Shown here piece after piece: positions 39,370 to 48,826 of a stretch of 64,000 nucleotides of DNA. A program made the position numbers and the translations under genes. The notes below the pieces were generated by a model. It saw only the letters and a list, made by a program, of their open reading frames with translations. It was not told the DNA's origin and made no database searches. The stretch covers positions 83,172 through 147,171 of the forward strand of contig NZ_JAGHQT010000008.1 in the NCBI RefSeq assembly GCF_017744155.1, read 5' to 3'. This DNA comes from Endozoicomonas sp. G2_1. GTDB lineage: Bacteria > Pseudomonadota > Gammaproteobacteria > Enterobacterales > Alteromonadaceae. Position 1 is the first letter of the stretch. Each line of letters begins with the position of its first letter.

Positions 39370-40170
39370 ATGACTACCGAAGTAAACGCACTATTTGAAA
39401 AAATTTGGCAAAGCTACTTGGCTGTAACTCCTTCAGCAGAGAAAGTTCACGATTTGTTGAGTACAGGCTCTGATCTGATCAACGATCACGTTGCCTATCG
39501 CACCTTTAACCTTGATAAAGTGAGCTTAGACAAGCTTGCTGCACACTTGTTAGCACTTGGTTACAAAGAATGTGGCGAGTATCACTTTGAAGCGAAGAAA
39601 CTTTACGCCAAGCACTTTGAACATGCAGACACCACGCTACCAAAAGTATTTATTAGTCAGTTATTAGTTGAAGAATTCTCGGCTGAAGCGCAAGCCATTA
39701 TCCACAAAATGGTTGAGCAAGTAGACAGTGAGAAAGTTGCCGACCAAAGCTTCTTGTACTCTGGCACTCACTGGAGCGTGAGCTCTGACGAGTACCAAAC
39801 ATTACTTGCTGAAAGCGAGTACGCTGCTTGGATGGCGGCTTGGGGCTATCGCGCCAACCATTTTACCGTCAGCATTAATCACTTAGAAAACTTCGACACC
39901 ATTGAAGCAGTAAACGAGGCTGTTAAAGCAGGTGGCTTCACGTTAAATAGCGTAGGTGGTGAAGTAAAAGGCTCTGCTGAGGTCAAACTAGAGCAGTCTT
40001 CAACGATGGCAGACCATGCCGACGTTGCTTTTAGTGATAAAACTATGACCATTCCAAGCTGTTTTTACGAATTTGCTTTGCGCTACCCGCTAGCAAACGG
40101 TGAATTGTATACAGGTTTTGTTGCTGCATCAGCTGACAAAATCTTTGAAAGTACTAACGCCGCAGCTTAA
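39370..40170 (+). CDS. DUF1338 protein (2-oxoadipate dioxygenase/decarboxylase-like, short form)
   Basis: The 266-residue protein has the family segment INDHVAYRTFNLDKV (metal His40) and FYEFALRYPLANGELYTGF near the C-terminus. Longer members (HglS/YdcJ) are iron-dependent 2-oxoadipate hydroxylases in lysine breakdown. This short form probably has a similar VOC-like fold, with unknown substrate. GAGGA six bases upstream supports the ATG at 39370 over the one at 39364. It has its own terminator and lies after astD. Confidence 0.85.
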   Translation: MTTEVNALFEKIWQSYLAVTPSAEKVHDLLSTGSDLINDHVAYRTFNLDKVSLDKLAAHLLALGYKECGEYHFEAKKLYAKHFEHADTTLPKVFISQLLVEEFSAEAQAIIHKMVEQVDSEKVADQSFLYSGTHWSVSSDEYQTLLAESEYAAWMAAWGYRANHFTVSINHLENFDTIEAVNEAVKAGGFTLNSVGGEVKGSAEVKLEQSSTMADHADVAFSDKTMTIPSCFYEFALRYPLANGELYTGFVAASADKIFESTNAAA

Positions 40171-40190
40171 TAAAAAAGTTAGTTTTTTAG

Positions 40191-40231
40191 AAACGCCAAA
40201 GCAGAGCAAATGCTTTGGCGTTTATTTTTTC
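40191..40231 (+). terminator. Intrinsic terminator after the DUF1338 gene
   Basis: A perfect 13-bp stem (AAACGCCAAAGCA with TGCTTTGGCGTTT) with a 7-nt loop, followed by ATTTTTT. Confidence 0.9.
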
Positions 40232-40243
40232 TCACTTCTTATT

Positions 40244-40522
40244 TCAAACACTCACTTCACAGTGACCGAGATTTTTATCTGGTGAAATGTGGTCACGAAC
40301 AATCTGCTTCAAGACTTTAATCTCGGGAAAACCGCCCATTTCTTTACGCGACCAAATGCGTTCGCCATTGGCGTAAATTTCAAATACACCACTGCCTGCA
40401 GGTTTTAACGACAATTCGCTAATATCTTGCTCAAAGGTGGTTAATAACTCCTGCGCCATCCAACTTGAACGTAATAACCATCGACACCCCGTGCAGTAGT
40501 GAATTTCTATCTTGTTAGTCAT
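40244..40522 (-). CDS. SelT/SelW/SelH (Rdx) family redox protein
   Basis: The 92-residue thioredoxin-like protein has the CxxC motif in IHYCTGCRWLLRSSW (Cys9 and Cys12) and GSGVFEIYANGERIWSRKE, typical of bacterial SelW homologues. The selenocysteine position is cysteine here. It is probably a cytoplasmic thiol protein of unknown partner. Confidence 0.9.
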   Translation of the reverse strand: MTNKIEIHYCTGCRWLLRSSWMAQELLTTFEQDISELSLKPAGSGVFEIYANGERIWSRKEMGGFPEIKVLKQIVRDHISPDKNLGHCEVSV

Positions 40523-40625
40523 TGTTAATTTTATGTTCCGATAAAAAGTTTAAGAAAATATAGCAATTATTATTGGCTAGCATTGAGCAGCGCTAATAAG
40601 TTTCATCTCAACTATTTAGATAAAA

Positions 40626-41426
40626 CTACTCTATTTTGTATAAAGTAAAATCCGCAGTTTCCAACAAGTATTGCTTATTGTATGAGTATAAATGGCCGAC
40701 GATAGACGAACTCGACCGTTTATGCAGTATCATTTGGTTGGCAAACGTCGGATGACTTGTTGCAATGTGTATTGGTTGACCTTTACCCACCGATGTTTGG
40801 TCAAAGTCGAAATATGTTTCATTAGTTAGCCCTAAGTTATTTATAAATAAAACAAACTCTGACTTACCTTGGGCGTTAATGTTTAACGCAACTAATTGAG
40901 TCGCCTCTCGAATATTGACAGTTCCAAGCCACAGCCCATAAATACCTGAAGACGGTTTTTCAAGCTCAGACCTTATTCTTTTTTCGTAGCGATTAAGAAG
41001 TAATTTAACGGCAGAAGTTGTTGTTTGCCTTTTTAAATCATAGGAACGTGACAAAATTGCACTTTTATCGTTTGCTACTGCTATTTGCAACACTTTATAT
41101 GAACCTACATGAGTGGGTGTCAATATTAGTTTGTATGTTGATTGGGAATCGTATTGATTATCGAATTCTGCGATACATTCAGAGTGTGTACACGAAACAT
41201 CTTGATCTGAGAACACATGACTCTGAGTTCTTCGAAATGCCGAAGCAATTGAGGTTCGATGAAGTCGATGTTTACCGTTATTACCCAACTCTAAGACGTT
41301 ATAAATCAAATCGTCACTTATTCCCTCCCAAAAGCCAGCTTCAAGCTTTAGTGGTGCATCGTTATTACTCGCCAAGACATTAGCGCTAAGCAACGACAAA
41401 AATACAATAAAGAGGGTTTTATGCAT
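40626..41426 (-). CDS. Exported protein of unknown function, 266 residues
   Basis: The ATG at 41426 gives a good signal peptide (MHKTLFIVFLSLLSANVLAS). The mature part is mostly beta-rich, with EAGFWEGISDDLIYNVLEL and SGIYGLWLGTVNIREATQ, two segments that may be repeats of a beta-barrel or lipocalin-like unit. One disulfide is possible (CTHSEC). No family is recognised. It stands alone; AGG is about seven bases upstream. Confidence 0.65.
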   Translation of the reverse strand: MHKTLFIVFLSLLSANVLASNNDAPLKLEAGFWEGISDDLIYNVLELGNNGKHRLHRTSIASAFRRTQSHVFSDQDVSCTHSECIAEFDNQYDSQSTYKLILTPTHVGSYKVLQIAVANDKSAILSRSYDLKRQTTTSAVKLLLNRYEKRIRSELEKPSSGIYGLWLGTVNIREATQLVALNINAQGKSEFVLFINNLGLTNETYFDFDQTSVGKGQPIHIATSHPTFANQMILHKRSSSSIVGHLYSYNKQYLLETADFTLYKIE

Positions 41427-41634
41427 TGAAAACCTATTCAACAATTAAAATATTTCACCTTGAATATCAAAAACTAAGTCTTTAAGCAATTTAATTAATA
41501 GGTCATGACAAAACAGTACAAACGACTCAACCACACAATATTGTAACTATTTGGTGACAATAATTTGATTTTTCCGGTCACCAGCTCTTTGCTATAATTG
41601 CCATTACGCGCTCATACTTTCCAGGTAGTAACAA

Positions 41635-41988
41635 ATGGTAACGGACACGCAAGGTTATATTCATATTATTGAGTATTTGACAGAGCATTTAAGTTTGTTT
41701 GAACAAGCCAATGCCACCACCCGCCATGCGCCTTCGGTAATGGCAATTATCGAACAGGAACTCAGTGAGCAAATTATCAGTGTTTGTGGTCAAAATGAAG
41801 CGCTGTCGTTCAATCAACGCAATGCCATCATTCGAGAAGTCGATGCCATTGTTTACGACCTGGAAGAAATCCTTTCGAGTGTTAGCAATAACCCAGTCAC
41901 TCCTGAGCAAATCACTTTCATCAAGGAGTTTGCATTGCTCATCAAAAACCTCTTCGACACCGAAATTCACACCAAAATACTCGCTTAA
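41635..41988 (+). CDS. DUF3802-type protein, unknown function
   Basis: A 117-residue soluble, helical, acidic protein (MVTDTQGYIHIIEYLTEHLS; IREVDAIVYDLEEIL; FIKEFALLIKNLFD). I believe it belongs to DUF3802, found in marine gammaproteobacteria; this rests on memory and should be treated as tentative. It precedes the osmC-like gene by about 127 bp in the same direction. Confidence 0.65.
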   Translation: MVTDTQGYIHIIEYLTEHLSLFEQANATTRHAPSVMAIIEQELSEQIISVCGQNEALSFNQRNAIIREVDAIVYDLEEILSSVSNNPVTPEQITFIKEFALLIKNLFDTEIHTKILA

Positions 41989-42115
41989 ACCCACGCTACA
42001 ATCTCGGCTGTACAAAGCAGTTGGCAGCCGCTTTAGACCTCAGTTAAAATAACCATAGAAAATAATATGGTAATTGCTTGGCACTGTGCCGAGCAGACAA
42101 TAATTGGATAAATAA

Positions 42116-42520
42116 ATGAAAGCTACAGTAACTTGGGTCGGCGACGAGCGCTTTATGGGGACGTCAGAGAGTGGTCACACTATCGTTATGGATGCCAACG
42201 GCGGTGAATTAGCGCCAAGCCCGTTAGAAAACGTATTAATATCACTTGGCGGTTGTTCGTCAGTCGATGTCGTCAGTATTTTAGAAAAGGCCCGTCAAAA
42301 CATCACTGATTGTCGTGTTGAAGTGACTGGTACGCGCGTTGATACAGTACCAAAGCTATTTTCTGATATTCATCTACACTTTGTCATTACTGGTGACGAT
42401 GTCAGTGAAAAACACGTAGCGCGTGCGGTAGACTTGTCGGCTGACAAATATTGTTCAGTGGCATTAATGCTTAACAAATCGGTCAATATTACCCACGATT
42501 TTGAAATCAAAAGCGCCTAA
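42116..42520 (+). CDS. OsmC family protein (YhfA type)
   Basis: The 134-residue protein has the OsmC fold: ATVTWVGDERFMGTSESGH, LAPSPLENVLISLGGCSSVD (first Cys) and LSADKYCSVALML (second Cys). These two cysteines form the peroxidatic pair in family members. In E. coli, yhfA lies next to prkB; here prkB is 2.6 kb away, so the old neighbourhood is partly kept. crp is absent. Confidence 0.88.
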   Translation: MKATVTWVGDERFMGTSESGHTIVMDANGGELAPSPLENVLISLGGCSSVDVVSILEKARQNITDCRVEVTGTRVDTVPKLFSDIHLHFVITGDDVSEKHVARAVDLSADKYCSVALMLNKSVNITHDFEIKSA

Positions 42521-42630
42521 ACCTAGCTAACAATTTACGCCAAAGAGGCAAAATTAACATTTAAACATTGGTATTACTGATAAATACAGTACGTTCGCTT
42601 CATCATTGAAGCCATTGAGAGGATACGCTA

Positions 42631-43440
42631 TTGGTCAAGCCTTTACCTAAGTTAAAACTACACGGTTTTAATAACTTAACTAAAAGCTTAAGTTTTTGTA
42701 TTTATGATATTAACTACGCAAAAACGAGCCAACATCAAAAAGAGTATATCGAGTACATCGACGAGCAATACAACGCCGATCGCCTAACCGATATTTTGCA
42801 AGAGGTTTGTAACATCATCGGCGCTAATGTCTTAAACATTGCTCGTCAGGACTACGACCCTCAAGGTGCGAGTGTCACTATTTTGGTCTCTGAAGAAGAA
42901 ATGGCAGAAACCGTTGAATTTGAAGAGAGTGAACAGCCGGGGCCGCTGCCTGAATCTGTTGTTTCTCACTTGGATAAAAGCCATATTTGCGTGCATACCT
43001 ATCCAGAAAGTCATCCGGTCAATGGCCTATCGACGTTTCGCGCCGACATTGAGGTTTCCACTTGCGGTGTTATTTCACCACTGAAAGCACTCAACTATCT
43101 GATTCACAGTTTCGATTCAGATATAGTGACCCTTGACTACCGCGTACGCGGTTTTACCCGTGATATCAACGGTGAAAAACACTATATCGACCACAAGATT
43201 AACTCGATTCAAAATTTCCTTACTGAGGAAACTAGCGACAATTATCAAATGGTTGATGTCAATGTTTATCAAGAAAACTTATTTCACACTAAAATGATTA
43301 AAAAAGAATTCGATTTGAGTCAGTACATTTTTGGTTCAGGTGTCGATGAATTTGATCCAGAACAACAGGCCAAGATCAGCGCTCAGTTGCAGCGTGAAAT
43401 GCAAGAGATATTCTACGGTAGAAATTTACCAGAGATGTAA
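42631..43440 (+). CDS. speD: S-adenosylmethionine decarboxylase proenzyme (class 1b)
   Basis: The 269-residue proenzyme self-cleaves to form a pyruvoyl cofactor and makes decarboxylated AdoMet for spermidine. It closely matches E. coli SpeD ([34 protein letters not shown]). The cleavage site is Lys116-Ser117 in [16 protein letters not shown]. The TTG start has AGAGG about 9 bases upstream, and no ATG is suitably placed. No speE lies nearby. Confidence 0.96.
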   Translation: MVKPLPKLKLHGFNNLTKSLSFCIYDINYAKTSQHQKEYIEYIDEQYNADRLTDILQEVCNIIGANVLNIARQDYDPQGASVTILVSEEEMAETVEFEESEQPGPLPESVVSHLDKSHICVHTYPESHPVNGLSTFRADIEVSTCGVISPLKALNYLIHSFDSDIVTLDYRVRGFTRDINGEKHYIDHKINSIQNFLTEETSDNYQMVDVNVYQENLFHTKMIKKEFDLSQYIFGSGVDEFDPEQQAKISAQLQREMQEIFYGRNLPEM

Positions 43441-43450
43441 CGTACGTATA

Positions 43451-43498
43451 AGCACTAGCAGAAAAACCGGCTAGTTAGCCACTTTTTCTGTTAGTGCT
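43451..43498. terminator. Long dyad terminator between speD and the metallopeptidase gene
   Basis: A 16-bp stem (43451-43466 with 43483-43498, one mismatch) surrounds an inner GGCTA...TAGCC hairpin followed by ACTTTTTC on the plus strand. The right arm lies inside the last codons of the convergent gene. Confidence 0.65.
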
Positions 43499-44721
43499 AA
43501 ATAATCTCGCTCATTCAAAAATGGCTTAGCGGTCAGCAAAAACACGTCGATGTCTAATTTATTCGCGCTTTGTAAGTTACTGACAAAGTTTGACCAAAAA
43601 ACATAAGCAAGCTGATCGTTACCACTCTTTTGCTTAATAAACCAATAAAAACTAAAACCACAATCGTATAGCACGTCATAGCGCCCTTGCTCTGCTAGTG
43701 TAGCAAGAGGGTCCATTGATATCGCTGCTTGACAGCGCTGCTGCGCTTGAATTCTGCGTTTATTGAGGTATGAACTGGTTTCAGGCAACAATGTCGCTAA
43801 CAGCTCGTAGGCGAGCATATCGGCATGCCCTTCATGTATCCACGCGAGGCTTTGATCTCCTGAAAACTGTTTGTGCTCACCTTGATACAAGTGCGCCGCT
43901 TCATGCGCGTAGAACCATAGTACCTCATACCTGTTTTTAATACGTTGCTCTTTACCATACCAGTGCATAAAGACTTGGTTGGGTAAAACCCCGCCTTGCC
44001 GGCCTTTGCGACCATCATCTATTCGTTCAAATGAAGCAAATAACATAGGCTTAGTTGCAAGTGGGCTAAATTTCTGTGATAAGTGCGCCATCATCTTAGG
44101 GAAAAACTTGAGTAACAAGCCCTGCAGTTTCTCGTCCAAGCCTTGGTCAATAACACTGTAGAAACTTGGATGTTCAGTTATCGCGTTATTGCCGACATAA
44201 ATTTTGGTACCATCGTTTTTATCCCACCAACACACCTGCCCTTGATGCTGCTGACCATTGAGCACAATGCGTTCGTCGGGGTTAACCGTTAACTCGAAAT
44301 ACCAAGCATTTTCAAAACCAGTACATAAGTTCGGGCAGGCAAAAAATCGCGCGCTGTGAACTAATATCCCACCATCAGAAAAGCGGGCAAATGGCGAATA
44401 GTACTTGGGCAAGTGAATATAGCTCGGTGTTAGGGTGAAACTCACCTCACTAAATAACTGATTATCTTTACGAGTAACGATATCTCGACCAGACAAGTGG
44501 ATTAGTTCAAATTGGCTATCTGAAATGAGCCATCGCTTTGATCGAGAGTCATCACGGGTGATAGCGAAGGTAATACTATTTACAGGGGTTAGGCTTTTAT
44601 AGGTGACTCGCCACTCTTTATCAGTGACCTTTGCAAGCTCTGTAATAAGTACATTTTGCCCATAGGCATGACTGCTTATTAGCGCTAGCAAAAAGACTAA
44701 GTCACTAAAGAGCCTCGTCAC
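43471..44721 (-). CDS. Exported putative zinc metallopeptidase (HExxH)
   Basis: The 416-residue protein has a signal peptide (about 1-21; LVFLLALISSHAYG), a beta-rich N-terminal half (25-175), then a helical half with HEAAH at 273-277 and WIHEGHAD at 294-301, so a Glu (297) lies 20 residues after the second His. This is the gluzincin (M1-like) layout. The N-terminal half also resembles the beta domain of M61/M1-like proteins, by inference. Substrate is unknown. The GTG start overlaps the prkB stop (GTGA), so it is coupled to prkB. Confidence 0.72.
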   Translation of the reverse strand: MTRLFSDLVFLLALISSHAYGQNVLITELAKVTDKEWRVTYKSLTPVNSITFAITRDDSRSKRWLISDSQFELIHLSGRDIVTRKDNQLFSEVSFTLTPSYIHLPKYYSPFARFSDGGILVHSARFFACPNLCTGFENAWYFELTVNPDERIVLNGQQHQGQVCWWDKNDGTKIYVGNNAITEHPSFYSVIDQGLDEKLQGLLLKFFPKMMAHLSQKFSPLATKPMLFASFERIDDGRKGRQGGVLPNQVFMHWYGKEQRIKNRYEVLWFYAHEAAHLYQGEHKQFSGDQSLAWIHEGHADMLAYELLATLLPETSSYLNKRRIQAQQRCQAAISMDPLATLAEQGRYDVLYDCGFSFYWFIKQKSGNDQLAYVFWSNFVSNLQSANKLDIDVFLLTAKPFLNERDYLALTEKVAN

Positions 44722-45617
44722 AGATCAGACATCCAGTCTAGTTGTTTGTTCGCTTCGCGTTTTTTATCCATTAAGTCTTTAATTAATGGGGTTAAAATCA
44801 ATTCCATTGCTAAGCCCATTTTACCGCCGGGCACTACCATGGTATTCACTCGAGACATAAATGCGCCGTCGATCATACTGAGATAAAACGGAAAATCGAC
44901 TTGTGTTGACTCGCGAAAGCGAATCACAACAAAACTTTCATCCAAAGTAGGAATGGCTTTGGCGCTAAATGGATTTGAGGTGTCAACAGTTGGTACCCGC
45001 TGGAAGTTAACATGAGTGCGAGAGAACTGTGGCGTAATGAACGAAATGTAATCTTCCATACTGCGAACAATACTCGCGGTAACAGCTTCTCTGCTGTGGC
45101 CGCGCTGATTGGTATCGCGAATGATTTTTTGGATCCACTCTAAGTTTACAATTGGCACCATACCAATTAATAAATCAACATGCTCGGCAACGTTATTGGT
45201 TTCAGTAACGACACCTCCATGCAGTCCCTCATAGAACAAAACGTCTGTGCCCTCACCTAAGTCTTCCCAAGGGGTAAAAGTACCTGGCATTTGATTATAT
45301 GGAACCGCCTCATCAAAGGTGTGCAAATAACGACGCATTTTGCCTTTGCCGGACTCTGAGTAGTCTTTGAACAAGTTTTCTAATGAATCAAAGTCATTAG
45401 CCTGATCACCGAAGTAGCTTAGATTGCGTCCTTCTTCACGCGCTTTTCGCTTTTCAACATCCATCTCTTGACGTGAATAGCGGTGAAAACTATCGCCCTC
45501 GACCTTAGCTGAACTTATGCCTAGTGTGCGAAATATATGTTCAAACGACTCTGTTGTCGTAGACGTACCAGCACCTGATGAACCAGTAACAGCAATAATT
45601 GGATGGCGAGCGGACAT
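44718..45617 (-). CDS. prkB: Phosphoribulokinase-like protein PrkB
   Basis: The 299-residue P-loop kinase has GSSGAGTSTTTESF (Walker A), DSFHRYSRQEM and VLFYEGLHGG, characteristic of the PrkB branch found in E. coli and other bacteria without a Calvin cycle. It is annotated as phosphoribulokinase by homology; its true substrate in heterotrophs is not established. No RuBisCO gene is here. It is the first gene of a pair with the coupled metallopeptidase. Confidence 0.92.
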   Translation of the reverse strand: MSARHPIIAVTGSSGAGTSTTTESFEHIFRTLGISSAKVEGDSFHRYSRQEMDVEKRKAREEGRNLSYFGDQANDFDSLENLFKDYSESGKGKMRRYLHTFDEAVPYNQMPGTFTPWEDLGEGTDVLFYEGLHGGVVTETNNVAEHVDLLIGMVPIVNLEWIQKIIRDTNQRGHSREAVTASIVRSMEDYISFITPQFSRTHVNFQRVPTVDTSNPFSAKAIPTLDESFVVIRFRESTQVDFPFYLSMIDGAFMSRVNTMVVPGGKMGLAMELILTPLIKDLMDKKREANKQLDWMSDL

Positions 45618-45890
45618 TTCAGTTCCCTAACAATAAGCGAACTTAGTTTATACGGTGAAAGAGCGTTTAAATCAATTGTAAATTGAGCTGGCCAATTCAT
45701 TTACTTTTTCTGTCTAGAACTGTCACGTTTATTTACACCAGTTTATTTACGGAACAAAAGAAAAAGTAAAATCAATAACTTAGTTTATGGTTTAAATTAT
45801 GCTTAATAAGTTCTTGTCTGTCTCACTACATTGAGCTGTAGGGTGAGGCCTATTTATCACACAATAAAAGGTCTTTATAGGAACAGTCAT

Positions 45891-46649
45891 ATGAAAGCTA
45901 AAAACCTACTTATACCGTTTTTATTTGCTCCCGCCATTTCAATGGCCACGCCAATACCTGTTGACCTATCGGGCTGGACAGCAGAGGAAGGCAACGGTAG
46001 CCCGGCTGCCTCTTGGAATGTTCAAGGAATAGGTAACGATTCGGTTTTCCAAAGCCAAAACTCTAGACCATCAATCTTTTTCAATCCAGGTAGTAATGAC
46101 CAAGGGCAAGCACTTAGTGGTCAAATTACTGTTGAAACAGGGGCTGACGACGATTTCATCGGTTTTGTACTAGGGTACAACACTGGTGAATTCAACAGTG
46201 CAAATGCAGATTTTTGGCTAATAGACTGGAAACAAGCAAACCAAGGTAGTGCTAATGTTGGTCTTGCACTAAGCCATATTACAGGTGATGTTAGCACAGC
46301 ACCAGAGCTAAACTTTTGGGAGCATAATGGCGTAGTTAATGAAGTTCAACGAGCAACGAATCTTGGTAGTACTGGTTGGATAGACTTCCAAACTTATGAT
46401 TTTGAACTTGTATTCACTTCAACATTAATTGAAGTGCAAGTAGATGGAGTTAAAGAGTTGTCTTTCGCTGGTAACTTTACCAATGGCTCATTTGGCTTTT
46501 ACAACTACTCTCAAGGCAGCGTTCGTTATGCAGGTATCACACAAGCTGACGCACCGCCGCCATCAACATCAATACCAGAACCTTCAAGTTTACTTATTTT
46601 GTTAACTGGAATACTCGCCATTTTAGTTCGGCAATATCAACAACAGTGA
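45891..46649 (+). CDS. PEP-CTERM protein with thrombospondin-C-like domain
   Basis: The ATG at 45891 has AGGAA eight bases upstream and gives a signal peptide (MKAKNLLIPFLFAPAISMAT). The central region (DDDFIGFVLGYNTG; ADFWLIDWKQAN; NGSFGFYNYSQGSVRYAG) resembles the C-terminal thrombospondin beta-sandwich. The end, IPEPSS followed by a hydrophobic helix and VRQYQQQ, is a PEP-CTERM sorting tag (about 228-252) read by exosortase, which is linked to exopolysaccharide production. It has one terminator after it and no exosortase nearby. Confidence 0.8.
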   Translation: MKAKNLLIPFLFAPAISMATPIPVDLSGWTAEEGNGSPAASWNVQGIGNDSVFQSQNSRPSIFFNPGSNDQGQALSGQITVETGADDDFIGFVLGYNTGEFNSANADFWLIDWKQANQGSANVGLALSHITGDVSTAPELNFWEHNGVVNEVQRATNLGSTGWIDFQTYDFELVFTSTLIEVQVDGVKELSFAGNFTNGSFGFYNYSQGSVRYAGITQADAPPPSTSIPEPSSLLILLTGILAILVRQYQQQ

Positions 46650-46662
46650 TTTCTGGGTAAAA

Positions 46663-46691
46663 AAAATGCCACTCTTATGAGTGGCATTTTT
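46663..46691. terminator. Bidirectional terminator (PEP-CTERM gene / alpha operon)
   Basis: A perfect 12-bp stem (AAAATGCCACTC with GAGTGGCATTTT) around a 4-nt loop, with A- and T-runs on both sides. It lies 30 bp past the rplQ stop and ends the long ribosomal operon. Confidence 0.92.
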
Positions 46692-46720
46692 ATGAGTATA
46701 AAACTCGAATAAGCTTTTAA

Positions 46721-47128
46721 TTAAGCTTCAGCTGTTGCTTCTTCAACTGTTTCAGCAGCTTCTTCAACTACTGGACGGTCTACTAATTCAACATAAGCCA
46801 TAGGCGCTTTATCACCAGTACGGTAACCGCATTTTAAGATGCGAGTGTAACCACCTGGACGTTCTTGGTAACGAGGACCAAGTTCGTTAAATAAAATACC
46901 AACAACTTCTTGGTCGCGAGTACGAGCAAACGCTAAACGACGGTTTGCAACGCTGTCTGTTTTAGCCAAAGTTACTAATGGCTCAACAACGCGACGTAGT
47001 TCTTTAGCTTTAGCAACAGTAGTTTTAATAACACCGTGCTTAACTAAAGAGCTTGCCATATTGCGGAACATCGCCTGGCGATGACTGCTATTACGGTTTA
47101 ACTGGCGACCGCTTTTACGATGGCGCAT
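46721..47128 (-). CDS. rplQ: 50S ribosomal protein L17
   Basis: The 135-residue protein begins [20 protein letters not shown], unmistakable for L17, with [13 protein letters not shown] in the second half. The tail ([16 protein letters not shown]) is acidic and slightly longer than that of E. coli. Last gene of the alpha operon. Confidence 0.98.
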   Translation of the reverse strand: MRHRKSGRQLNRNSSHRQAMFRNMASSLVKHGVIKTTVAKAKELRRVVEPLVTLAKTDSVANRRLAFARTRDQEVVGILFNELGPRYQERPGGYTRILKCGYRTGDKAPMAYVELVDRPVVEEAAETVEEATAEA

Positions 47129-47170
47129 AAGTTAATCCTTATCTCAACTATTAAATTAACAATGATCGAC

Positions 47171-48160
47171 CTAGTCGTTATCAGCAATGCTTTCTGGTGG
47201 CCAGTTCTCTAGGCGCATACCTAAAGATAAGCCACGAGACGCTAACACGTCTTTGATTTCAGTTAGAGACTTCTTACCTAAGTTAGGTGTTTTAAGAAGT
47301 TCAACTTCAGCACGCTGTACTAGATCACCAATATACTGAATTGCTTCTGCTTTTAAACAGTTAGCTGAACGAACAGTAAGTTCTAAATCATCAACAGGAC
47401 GAAGTAAAATTGGGTCAAACTGTGGTTTTTCCTCTTTTTGCTCCGGCTCGCTAACATCGCGTAATTCAACAAACGCATCTAGCTGTTCAGCTAAGATGGT
47501 TGAAGCACGACGAATAGCTTCTTCTGGATCTAAAATACCATTAGTTTCCATGTCGATGACTAACTTGTCTAAGTCTGTACGTTGTTCAACACGTGCAGAA
47601 TCAACGTCGTAGGCAATTCTTTCAACAGGACTAAATGAAGCATCAACCAATAAACGGCCAATAGCTCTATCTTCTTCCTCGGCATTGCGACGAACAGAGG
47701 CAGGTACGTAACCACGACCTATCTCTACTTTAATGCGCATACTGATAGAACCGTCACCAGTTAGGTGACAGATAACATGCTCTGGGTTTGCAATAGTTAC
47801 ATCGCCATCATGTTGAATATCAGCTGCCGTTACAGGGCCTTCACCTGACTTAGTTAAGGTAAGAACAGCTTCATTTTTGCCTTCCAAACCTACCGCTAGC
47901 CCTTTCAAGTTCAATAGAATTTCGATGATGTCTTCTTGAACACCTTCTTTACTACTGTACTCATGTAATACACCGTCGATTTCAACTTCAGTGACTGCAC
48001 AACCAGGCATTGAAGATAAAAGAATACGACGTAGCGCATTACCTAAAGTGTGACCAAAACCACGTTCTAACGGCTCCAACGTTACCTTTGCACGAGTTGA
48101 GCTCAACGTCTCAATATCGACAAGGCGTGGCTTAAGGAATTCGGTTACAGAACCCTGCAT
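47171..48160 (-). CDS. rpoA: RNA polymerase alpha subunit
   Basis: The 329-residue subunit nucleates RNA polymerase assembly. The N-terminal domain (1-235) starts [17 protein letters not shown] and has [18 protein letters not shown]. The C-terminal domain (about 250-320; [35 protein letters not shown]) contacts UP elements and activators. Length equals E. coli. It sits between rpsD and rplQ as usual. Confidence 0.98.
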   Translation of the reverse strand: MQGSVTEFLKPRLVDIETLSSTRAKVTLEPLERGFGHTLGNALRRILLSSMPGCAVTEVEIDGVLHEYSSKEGVQEDIIEILLNLKGLAVGLEGKNEAVLTLTKSGEGPVTAADIQHDGDVTIANPEHVICHLTGDGSISMRIKVEIGRGYVPASVRRNAEEEDRAIGRLLVDASFSPVERIAYDVDSARVEQRTDLDKLVIDMETNGILDPEEAIRRASTILAEQLDAFVELRDVSEPEQKEEKPQFDPILLRPVDDLELTVRSANCLKAEAIQYIGDLVQRAEVELLKTPNLGKKSLTEIKDVLASRGLSLGMRLENWPPESIADND

Positions 48161-48184
48161 TATGTCCTCTCTTAAGTTTAAACT

Positions 48185-48805
48185 TTACTTAGAGTAAAGT
48201 TCGACAATCAACTGTTCATTAATCTCAGCAGATAAATCTGAACGCTCAGGAACACGCTTAAACACGCCTTCCATTTTCTTGTTATCTACTTCAACCCAGA
48301 CTGGCTTCTCACGTTGTTCAGCTAATTCTAAAGCAGCAACGATACGTGCTTGAGTTTTAGATTTTTCGCGAACAGAAACCACATCTTCAGCTTTAACAGT
48401 GAAAGATGGAATATTAACAACTTTACCGTTAACAACGATAGACTTGTGACTAACTAACTGACGTGCTTCTGCACGAGTGCTAGCAAAGCCCATACGGTAT
48501 ACTACGTTGTCTAAACGCACTTCTAAAAGCTGTAACAAGTTTTCACCTGTGTTGCCTTTAATACGCGCAGCTTCTTTGTAGTAGTTACGGAATTGCTTCT
48601 CTAGTACGCCGTAGATACGACGAACTTTTTGCTTCTCACGAAGCTGAACACCATAATCAGATAAACGACCGCGACGAGCACCGTGTTGACCTGGAATAGT
48701 TTCGATTTTACATTTAGTATCGATCGCGCGAACACCAGACTTAAGGAATAAGTCGGTACCTTCACGACGGCTAAGTTTTAGCTTAGGACCTAAATATCTT
48801 GCCAT
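48185..48805 (-). CDS. rpsD: 30S ribosomal protein S4
   Basis: The 206-residue protein begins [20 protein letters not shown] and includes an S4 RNA-binding domain ([20 protein letters not shown]). S4 starts 30S assembly and represses its own operon by binding the mRNA leader before rpsM, which is recognisable here. Confidence 0.98.
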   Translation of the reverse strand: MARYLGPKLKLSRREGTDLFLKSGVRAIDTKCKIETIPGQHGARRGRLSDYGVQLREKQKVRRIYGVLEKQFRNYYKEAARIKGNTGENLLQLLEVRLDNVVYRMGFASTRAEARQLVSHKSIVVNGKVVNIPSFTVKAEDVVSVREKSKTQARIVAALELAEQREKPVWVEVDNKKMEGVFKRVPERSDLSAEINEQLIVELYSK

Positions 48806-48826
48806 TTTCTTTCTCCAACTATCCTA

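Noticed and set aside
44718..45617. Evidence for a Calvin cycle from the phosphoribulokinase annotation
   Set aside because: The protein is of the PrkB branch common in heterotrophs, and no RuBisCO or other cycle gene is present.
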